From assembly GCA_903891755.1 (NCBI GenBank), contig CAITFY010000005.1, forward strand, positions 1 through 20,660: a stretch of DNA of 20,660 nucleotides, given 5' to 3'. This stretch comes from an uncultured Actinomycetes bacterium. GTDB lineage: Bacteria > Actinomycetota > Actinomycetes > Nanopelagicales > Nanopelagicaceae. Below the pieces are notes generated by a model. The model saw only the letters and a list, made by a program, of their open reading frames with translations. It searched no databases and was not told where the DNA came from. Positions 15,587 through 20,660 of the stretch are shown piece after piece. The position numbers were made by a program, and so were the translations under genes. Numbering within the stretch: position 1 is the stretch's first letter; every line of letters begins with the position of its first letter.

Positions 15587-16524
15587 TACTTACGCTTGGG
15601 AGGTCTTCCCACATTCTTGCGAGTGGGTGCGGATTTCTTCGCTCTTGGCGCACTCTTCTTCACAGGCTTATCTGCAACCTTCTCAGATGCGCTCTTTGAA
15701 GCAGCGGTAGGAGAGTTGAACTCTTTCTCCTTGGGACGATGATTCTGATCGAGGGCTGTATCGACTGCAGCGCCCAACGCCGAGAGTCTCTCAAACGCTA
15801 TCGCCAACTTCGCACGCGTATGTTTAATTCCGTCTTCTGCAGCGGCGAGAGCTTGAGCCTGCATCTTCTGTAGGCGCTCTGATTCTGCAATCGCTTCGCC
15901 TAACCAATTCTTAAAGTTAGCGATATCGGCACTTGCCTCTGAGATAACGCGATCTGCTTCGCGCTTTGCACCACTTGTAATAGTTGATGCCTCGCGATGC
16001 TTGGAATCCAAGAGTTCTTGAGCAGCCTTACTTGCCTTTTCAATTGCCTCTCTTGCCTCTTGCTCTGCGGCTTCAATATATTTACGGCTGCGACTTTCAG
16101 CGTTCTGTAGCGCAGTGCGAGCCTTGAGCTCGGCACTCTCGGTCAAAGTTTTAGAAGCGCGCTGTGCTTCACCGAGTGCGCGCTCCGCAGCTGCGATAGC
16201 TCTTGCTTCACGTGCTTGCGCGGTTCTAATAAGTGAGGTGGCAGTTTCGGTGGCCAAAATTTCAAATTCTTCACGAGTCAAACTTGTGATGTCGCGGCGT
16301 GCGCGCAAATCAGCGAGCTCTGCCTCTAACTCGCGAATCCGTTCAAAGGTGCTGGTTCCGCTAGAAGAAGTTCCAGATTGAGAGGAGCGCGAAGATGTGG
16401 CGGTGCCAGGCGAAGAAGAAGATGCAGATGAGGCACCAGAGTTCGTGGTGGTGGAGTTAGATCCAGATGGAGTTGTTCCCTCATCTTTGAATCCAAGCCA
16501 GGAGAGGAATTTCTTCTCAGCCAT
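15586..16524 (-). CDS. Coiled-coil protein with low-complexity N-terminal linker and basic, AT-hook-like tail
   Basis: The 312-residue protein has no family that I recognise. Residues 1-13 (MAEKKFLSWLGFK) could be a short amphipathic anchor. Residues 16-58 are Ser/Thr/Gly-rich. Residues 59-260 are a long Ala/Glu/Arg-rich helix with heptad-like spacing (ERIRELEAELADLRARRD, then EQEAREAIEKASKAAQELLD), similar in composition to DivIVA-type coiled coils. The tail from about 270 is basic and ends KKSAPTRKNVGRPPKRK, where GRPPKRK resembles an AT-hook core. I chose the ATG at 16524, which has GGAAGGA just upstream; an in-frame ATG pair at about 16542 and a start at 16596 would add 6 to 24 residues. 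It is translationally coupled to the acyltransferase and lies downstream of tRNA-Leu. A scaffold role in envelope growth or division is only an inference. Confidence 0.8.
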   Translation of the reverse strand: MAEKKFLSWLGFKDEGTTPSGSNSTTTNSGASSASSSSPGTATSSRSSQSGTSSSGTSTFERIRELEAELADLRARRDITSLTREEFEILATETATSLIRTAQAREARAIAAAERALGEAQRASKTLTESAELKARTALQNAESRSRKYIEAAEQEAREAIEKASKAAQELLDSKHREASTITSGAKREADRVISEASADIANFKNWLGEAIAESERLQKMQAQALAAAEDGIKHTRAKLAIAFERLSALGAAVDTALDQNHRPKEKEFNSPTAASKSASEKVADKPVKKSAPRAKKSAPTRKNVGRPPKRK

Positions 16525-16664
16525 TTCGGGTCCTTCCATCATTGTGCTCCGGAGTAGATGCTTCCTGGAGGCTCTAGGTGGTGCGCTGCTCGGCAATCAT
16601 GTCTTACAAAAGCCATGAGAGTAAAGTGCGAAAAATCGTTAAATCTTGGTTAACCAGAAGACAC

Positions 16665-16748
16665 TGGTGCGGGAGGCGGGACTTGAACCCGCACGTCCGA
16701 AGACACAGGTTCCTAAGACCTGCGTGTCTGCCATTTCACCACTCCCGC
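16665..16748 (-). tRNA. tRNA-Leu (anticodon UAG), CCA encoded
   Basis: The minus strand folds as a class II tRNA. The acceptor pair is GCGGGAG/CTCCCGC. The D arm has stem GTG/CAC and loop AAATGGCAGA. The anticodon stem CAGGT/ACCTG encloses loop CTTAGGA, with UAG at positions 34-36. The long variable arm has stem GTC/GAC on a TTCG loop, and the T arm is GCGGG-TTCAAGT-CCCGC. The discriminator A is followed by a genomically encoded CCA (plus 16665-16667). It would read CUA and other CUN leucine codons. It is divergent from xylA and upstream of the coiled-coil gene on the same strand. Confidence 0.97.
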
Positions 16749-16770
16749 TGGAGGGTAGATAAGCGGTAAG

Positions 16771-16844
16771 GGTACGGGTAGGTTAGGCCTAGAACCAAAT
16801 GAACCAGTGAAATCTGATCCCGTACCGAGCAATCCCGTACCGAG
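16771..16844. promoter_or_regulatory. Repeated GGTACGGG/CCCGTACC words upstream of xylA, candidate operator
   Basis: A 13-bp direct repeat, ATCCCGTACCGAG, occurs at 16817-16829 and 16832-16844, a 15-bp period. Its inner eight bases, CCCGTACC, appear inverted as GGTACGGG at 16771-16778. The three sites lie in the 127 bases between tRNA-Leu and the xylA start. Such a cluster could be a repressor binding site (for example a ROK/XylR-type regulator) or a hairpin in the leader; the sequence does not decide. No clear -35/-10 pair is seen. Confidence 0.45.
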
Positions 16845-16875
16845 AGATCTTCGAGCGTTGAAAGAGGAGCTAGAC

Positions 16876-18033
16876 ATGTCTTTGACCCCCACCCCAGCCG
16901 ATAAGTTCACCTTTGGTCTATGGACCGTGGGTTGGCAGGCTCGTGACCCCTTCGGCGATGCCACGCGCGCACCGCTCGACCCAGTTCGCTCAGTAAATGA
17001 GTTGGCGGCTCGCGGGGCATATGGAGTTACCTTCCATGATGATGACTTGATTCCCTTTGGTAGCGATGATGCCTCTAGAAATGGCCATATCCACCGCTTC
17101 AAGAAGGCCCTGGAAGAGACCGGCATGAAAGTCCCAATGGCTACAACAAACCTCTTTAGCCACCCGGTCTTTAAGGATGGCGCTCTCACCTCAAATGACC
17201 GCGACATTCGTCGCTTCGCACTCGCTAAGGCGATGCGCAATATTGATTTAGCCGCAGAACTTGGCGCACAAATTTATGTTTGCTGGGGCGGCCGTGAAGG
17301 CGCAGAGTCTGATGGCGCGAAGGATGCCTATGTTGCACTCGAGCGTTATCGCGAAGGCTTCAATATCTTGGGTGGTTATGTAAAAGATAAGGGCTACGAC
17401 ATTAAGTTTGCTATCGAACCTAAGCCAAATGAGCCTCGTGGAGATATCTTCCTTCCAACAATCGGCCACGCGCTCGCCTTCATCAACACCTTGGATAACC
17501 CAGAGATGGTCGGAGTTAACCCAGAGGTTGGTCACGAGCAGATGGCTGGACTCAACTTTGTTCATGGAATTGCGCAAGCTCTCTGGCAGGGCAAGTTGTT
17601 CCACATTGATCTCAACGGTCAACATGGTCCGAAATACGATCAGGATCTCGTCTTCGGTCATGGAGATCTCAAGTCAGCCTTCTTCTTAGTCGATCTGCTC
17701 GAGCGCTACAACTACCAAGGTCCTAAGCACTTTGATTACAAGCCAGCTCGTACCGAAGATGATGCAGGAGTCTGGGAGTCAGCAAGTGCCAATATGCGCA
17801 CCTACCTCGCTCTCAAAGAGCGTGCGCTCGCTTTCCGCAATGACCCTCGCGTAGTCGATGCCATGAAGGAATCCCGCATTGATCAGCTCGAAGTTCCAAC
17901 TCTTGCCGCAGGTGAAACATGGAGCGATCTTGCAGATGCATCATTTGATGTTGAACTTGCTGGTGCTCGTGGATATGGATACGAGAAGATTGATCAGTTA
18001 GCAATTGAGCACTTGATGGGAATCAAAGCGTAA
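16876..18033 (+). CDS. xylA: Xylose isomerase
   Basis: The 385-residue cytosolic enzyme converts D-xylose to D-xylulose with two divalent metals. It is a class I (actinobacterial, Streptomyces-like) isomerase whose active site falls at the same residue numbers as the Streptomyces enzymes: His54 and Asp57 (TFHDDDLIPFG), Glu181 and Lys183 (EPKPNEPRGD), Glu217 and His220 (NPEVGHEQMAGLNF), Asp245 (HIDLNGQ), Asp255, Asp257 and Asp287 (HFDYKP). I chose the ATG at 16876, preceded by AAAGAGGAG with six bases spacing, because it gives the family N terminus (TPADKFTFGLWTVGWQ). The in-frame GTG at 16807 would add 23 unrelated residues. It is convergent with the xylose ABC transporter genes, so uptake and first catabolic step are neighbours. 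No xylulokinase gene is in the window. Confidence 0.97.
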   Translation: MSLTPTPADKFTFGLWTVGWQARDPFGDATRAPLDPVRSVNELAARGAYGVTFHDDDLIPFGSDDASRNGHIHRFKKALEETGMKVPMATTNLFSHPVFKDGALTSNDRDIRRFALAKAMRNIDLAAELGAQIYVCWGGREGAESDGAKDAYVALERYREGFNILGGYVKDKGYDIKFAIEPKPNEPRGDIFLPTIGHALAFINTLDNPEMVGVNPEVGHEQMAGLNFVHGIAQALWQGKLFHIDLNGQHGPKYDQDLVFGHGDLKSAFFLVDLLERYNYQGPKHFDYKPARTEDDAGVWESASANMRTYLALKERALAFRNDPRVVDAMKESRIDQLEVPTLAAGETWSDLADASFDVELAGARGYGYEKIDQLAIEHLMGIKA

Positions 18034-18045
18034 TTAGAATCAAAT

Positions 18046-18082
18046 AAAAAAGGCGCCTTCCATATGGAGGGCGCCTTTTTTT
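18046..18082. terminator. Bidirectional terminator between xylA and xylH
   Basis: An A-run (18046-18051), GGCGCC, a 12-base loop that is itself nearly palindromic (TCCATATGGA), GGCGCC and a T-run (18076-18082) form a strong GC stem with T-tracts in both directions. It would end xylA transcripts on plus and xylH transcripts on minus. Confidence 0.93.
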
Positions 18083-18091
18083 CATGGGTAT

Positions 18092-19327
18092 TTAATTGGC
18101 GATATTTGCGCCCTTGCGAGAGATTGCGTCAACAGATGCAGAGATCAAGAGAACGCCACCGGTAACCAAGTATTGAGTACCTGAGCTAAAGCCCAAGAGA
18201 CCCATACCGTTGTTGATGATTGCGACTACGAGACCGCCAAGAATGGCATCGCGCAACTTTCCCTTACCTCCGAAGAGTGATGTTCCTCCGATAACTGCAG
18301 CGCCAACTGCGTAGAGCAGTGTGGTTCCGCCACCAGTTGTAGGGGAGATCGAGTTAGAGATCGAGGCGAAGAGCATTCCAGCGATTGCAGCAAGACCTGT
18401 ACAGATCATGAATGCCGTTGTACGTACGCGACGTACGTTGATACCGGAACGACGAGCTGCTTCAGCATTTCCACCAACTGCATAGAGATGGCGTCCAAAT
18501 ACTGTCTTGTTCAGAACGAATGAGCCGACAACCAAGAGAGCCAAGAGAACTGGAACCACGATTGGCATGCCCTTGATGCTGCTGTTAGGTGGATTTCCGC
18601 GCTGTTGGTTAAGAACGTAAGTGGTACCAATTCCAATTGCAACCAAACTTATATTCTTGGCAAGCCAGACTTTGAAAAGTTCTGATTTCAAATTCTTGCG
18701 GCGGCGATGCAAAATGCGATTGAGTCCAAGACCCACGTAGATTGCGAGACCAACTAGCGAGAAGAACCAGCTCGTAACTGGTGTGAGATTGTTATTCTCA
18801 ACGGCGATAATAAAGCGATCCTGAAGCAGAATGGTTCCGCCATTTCCTGCCATCAAGAGAAGGATTCCTTGGAAGGCTAAGAAGGCAGACAGCGTTACGA
18901 CGAATGATGGAATACGTAGTCTCGCGACCAAGATTCCCATCAACCAGCCGAGTCCAACTCCTACCAAGATGCTCACGAAGAGAGCTAAGTACCAAGGGAA
19001 CTTATGATCATTGATCAGAAGAACCATTGTTGCTCCGCATACACCAGATGCGAAACCAGCCGAGAGATCAATTTCTCCGAGAAGAAGTACGAAGACCAAT
19101 CCCATAGCAATAACAATTACCGGCGCCGCCTGAGTGAGAAGGTTCGCCATATTTCTCGCAGTTAGGAAGAACTGAGATGAAAATGTAAAGACCAAACCGA
19201 GGGAGATGAGACCTAGGAATGCTGGGAGCGCACCGATATCGCCCGCTTTGAGTTTAGAAAAATAGTCAGAAAGAACGCTCTTGAGCGTGACCTCTTGGTT
19301 TGCGAGATTATCTGTGTTTACGCTCAT
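18092..19327 (-). CDS. xylH: D-xylose ABC transporter permease, XylH-like
   Basis: The 411-residue inner membrane protein belongs to the RbsC/XylH branch of sugar ABC permeases, with about ten hydrophobic spans. VIVIAMGLVFVLLLGEIDLSAGF (about 71-93), IPSFVVTLSAFLAFQGILLL (139-158) and GRHLYAVGGNAEAARRSGINVRR are the strongest family motifs, the last being the cytosolic loop that docks the ATPase. The central insertion around residues 205-250, including the basic RILHRRRKNLKSE loop, and the total length fit XylH better than RbsC. Its ATG overlaps the xylG stop by four bases (ATGA). Last gene of the transport operon, ending at the shared terminator with xylA. Xylose as substrate is supported by the neighbours; ribose or other sugars cannot be excluded by sequence alone. 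Confidence 0.92.
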   Translation of the reverse strand: MSVNTDNLANQEVTLKSVLSDYFSKLKAGDIGALPAFLGLISLGLVFTFSSQFFLTARNMANLLTQAAPVIVIAMGLVFVLLLGEIDLSAGFASGVCGATMVLLINDHKFPWYLALFVSILVGVGLGWLMGILVARLRIPSFVVTLSAFLAFQGILLLMAGNGGTILLQDRFIIAVENNNLTPVTSWFFSLVGLAIYVGLGLNRILHRRRKNLKSELFKVWLAKNISLVAIGIGTTYVLNQQRGNPPNSSIKGMPIVVPVLLALLVVGSFVLNKTVFGRHLYAVGGNAEAARRSGINVRRVRTTAFMICTGLAAIAGMLFASISNSISPTTGGGTTLLYAVGAAVIGGTSLFGGKGKLRDAILGGLVVAIINNGMGLLGFSSGTQYLVTGGVLLISASVDAISRKGANIAN

Positions 19328-20082
19328 ACGTTGGATCCCACAATTCCCTCAGATTTTCCGGTGGTTATCAATTCAACAACTTGGCTTGCCTTCACATCTT
19401 TCGATTCAACCTGCGCTGCCATCGTGCCAAGGTAAAGTGGCGCGATGTAGTCAGCAACTTCAAATACATCATTGAGGTTGTGACTAATCAGAATTACAGC
19501 CAAACCATTATCAGCTAAGCGACGAACCAATTTAAGAACTTGTTCAGTCTGAGCCACGCCAAGAGCAGCGGTTGGCTCATCCAAGATAACTACCTTGGAG
19601 TTCCACAGTACTGCGCGAGCGATTGCTACGGTCTGGCGTTGTCCGCCTGAGAGAGATGAGACAGTTTGGCGAATTGATTTCACGGTTCGCACTGAAAGGC
19701 CATCGAGAGTCTTTGCGGCCAAGGACTCCATGTGAGTCTCATTGAGAACTACGCCGTTACGTTCTTCACGGCCAAGGAACATATTTTGAACAATGTCGAG
19801 GTTGTCACAGAGGGCAAGGTCTTGATACACAACTTCGATTCCAAGATCAGTGGAATCGCGCGGTCCATGGATTTCAACCTTCTTACCTTCGAAGAAGATG
19901 TCACCAGACTCTGCGGTGTAAATACCAGCGATGCATTTGATGAGCGTGCTCTTACCCGCGCCGTTATCGCCAACAAGGGCGGTTACCTTTCCGGCATATG
20001 CATCGAAGTTAACATGCTTCAAAACGTGGACGGGGCCGAATGATTTATTAATGCCTCGCAGTGAAAGAATTGGTTCGCTCAC
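19324..20082 (-). CDS. xylG: Sugar ABC transporter ATPase, single-domain XylG-like
   Basis: The 252-residue nucleotide-binding subunit has every expected motif: Walker A GDNGAGKST (38-46), Q-loop Gln87 (VVYQDLALCDNL), signature LSGGQRQ (144-150), Walker B VVILDEP (164-170) and switch His201 (ISHN). The E. coli XylG is a tandem of two such domains of about 500 residues; this protein has only one, so it must act as a homodimer, like the single-domain FrcA-type ATPases. The start is GTG at 20082, with AGGAG about six bases upstream. A strong hairpin with a T-run separates it from xylF upstream, and it overlaps xylH downstream. Confidence 0.93.
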   Translation of the reverse strand: MSEPILSLRGINKSFGPVHVLKHVNFDAYAGKVTALVGDNGAGKSTLIKCIAGIYTAESGDIFFEGKKVEIHGPRDSTDLGIEVVYQDLALCDNLDIVQNMFLGREERNGVVLNETHMESLAAKTLDGLSVRTVKSIRQTVSSLSGGQRQTVAIARAVLWNSKVVILDEPTAALGVAQTEQVLKLVRRLADNGLAVILISHNLNDVFEVADYIAPLYLGTMAAQVESKDVKASQVVELITTGKSEGIVGSNV

Positions 20083-20141
20083 TTGATACTCCTGTCGATA
20101 AAACTGGGAATGCGCGTAAGTTCTATTGCGCCACTATAACT

Positions 20142-20180
20142 AAAAAAACTAGGCCGGAGACTCTGTCTCCGGCCTAGTTT
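20142..20180 (-). terminator. Terminator or attenuator between xylF and xylG
   Basis: The arms at 20146-20161 and 20165-20180 form a perfect 16-bp stem with a three-base loop. In the direction of transcription (minus) the stem is followed by seven T residues (plus 20142-20148). It lies after the xylF stop and before the xylG start, so it probably stops most transcripts after xylF and lets a minority continue into xylGH. Confidence 0.92.
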
Positions 20181-20225
20181 CACACTATTTGCTGCTTGAA
20201 ACTAACTGCTTAAGAGGTGTGAACC

Positions 20226-20660
20226 TTACTTAACGCCGTTAGCTGCACAAGCTGCTGCACCAGCGATGTCGCAAATTTCTTTCGCTGTACGGAACTTGTC
20301 TGTAACAGTTACTTCGACATTCTTCTTGGTGATTGTTGTTGGGATCAAAAGTACTGACTTAACAACGCGTGTTCCGTCCTTGACGGTTCCGTTTGTCTTA
20401 GCAGCTGTTCCCTTTACCAATGAAATTGCAAGTGCTGCAGCGCCATTAGCTTCTTGTGAGATTGGCTTGTAGACGGTGTTTGAAAGGTCACCAGTCAAGA
20501 TAGCTGCAAGTCCAGCCTTAGATGCATCTTGTCCTGATACGCAAGTCTTTCCGTTGAGGTTGTTCTTCTTAAGAACAGCAACAGCTGCAAGGCCAAGGCC
20601 TTCGTTAGCTGAAACTACAGCGTCAAGCTTTCCGCCTGCCTTTGTGAGCTGTTGTTCGAA
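20226..20660 (-). CDS. xylF: D-xylose ABC transporter substrate-binding protein, 5' part beyond window edge
   Basis: The last 144 residues are visible; the N terminus and signal peptide lie right of the window. The reading frame is open to base 20660. LDAVVSANEGLGLAAVAVL, then KTCVSGQDASKAGLAAILTGDLSNTVYKPISQEANGAAALAISL, and the ending TTITKKNVEVTVTDKF match the C-terminal lobe of periplasmic type I sugar-binding proteins. The SGQDA, VYKP and KKNV...VTDKF elements are those of XylF rather than RbsB. Cys-containing ends (ICDIAGAAACAANGVK) are extra to the E. coli form. In an actinobacterium it would be lipid-anchored or cell-wall-held. It is upstream of xylGH and separated from them by the hairpin at 20142-20180. 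Confidence 0.9.
   Translation of the reverse strand, partial: FEQQLTKAGGKLDAVVSANEGLGLAAVAVLKKNNLNGKTCVSGQDASKAGLAAILTGDLSNTVYKPISQEANGAAALAISLVKGTAAKTNGTVKDGTRVVKSVLLIPTTITKKNVEVTVTDKFRTAKEICDIAGAAACAANGVK

Noticed and set aside
16540..16619. A 25-codon minus-strand frame (MAFVRHDCRAAHH...) between tRNA-Leu and the coiled-coil gene
   Set aside because: It has no ribosome site and ends overlapping an upstream ATG of the next gene. It is too short and not protein-like enough to call.
16665..16748. tRNA-Leu as an integration site for a mobile element
   Set aside because: I saw no integrase gene and did not notice a direct repeat of the tRNA 3' end in the window; flanking genes are ordinary.
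16807..16875. A longer xylA from GTG at 16807
   Set aside because: It adds 23 residues absent from the family and runs through the CCCGTACC repeats; the ATG at 16876 has a good ribosome site.

Overview
The window looks like chromosomal DNA from a small-genome, moderate-GC actinobacterium. The order clpS, DUF2017, murI, rph, rdgB is an actinobacterial core-gene order, and DUF222/13E12-type, DUF3039 and DUF2017 proteins are largely actinobacterial. Base composition near one half GC by eye, very short intergenic gaps, and xylose and transhydrogenase genes side by side suggest a freshwater planktonic lineage such as acI (Nanopelagicales). The lineage is an inference; no marker gene was searched.

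Layout, left to right. (1) 1-1125, minus: a DUF222 family protein cut by the left edge, then a 304-base gene-free stretch with a 14-bp tandem repeat. (2) 1430-3641, plus: a pirin-family cupin, an 18-bp tandem repeat, and a YqjM-type old yellow enzyme. (3) 3638-6441, minus: a three-gene NAD(P) transhydrogenase operon (pntAA-pntAB-pntB). (4) 6509-7453, minus: argF, divergent from DUF3039 (7484-7753), which overlaps a secreted GH18 glycosidase (7750-9609). (5) 9637-12699, plus: clpS, DUF2017, murI, rph, rdgB, tightly packed. (6) 12818-13744, plus: a protein with a long histone-H1-like lysine tail, one membrane span and an external fibronectin-III-like domain. Convergent to it are an OafA-type acyltransferase with an SGNH domain and, upstream and overlapping by one base, a coiled-coil protein with a basic tail (13802-16524, minus). 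(7) 16665-16748, minus: tRNA-Leu(UAG). (8) 16876-20660: a xylose locus, with xylA on plus facing xylF-xylG-xylH on minus (xylF cut by the right edge) and a two-way terminator between them.

The genes supply housekeeping functions (NADPH supply, arginine synthesis, N-end-rule proteolysis, D-glutamate for peptidoglycan, tRNA processing, nucleotide-pool cleaning), envelope and surface functions (GH18, acyltransferase, the lysine-tail membrane protein), and pentose uptake with its first catabolic step. Several starts (pntAA, argF, DUF3039, murI) have a TANNNT hexamer 6-7 bases before the start codon, as expected for leaderless transcripts. I found no CRISPR array, insertion sequence, prophage or clear defence system. 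The least conventional object is the lysine-tail transmembrane protein at 12818-13744.
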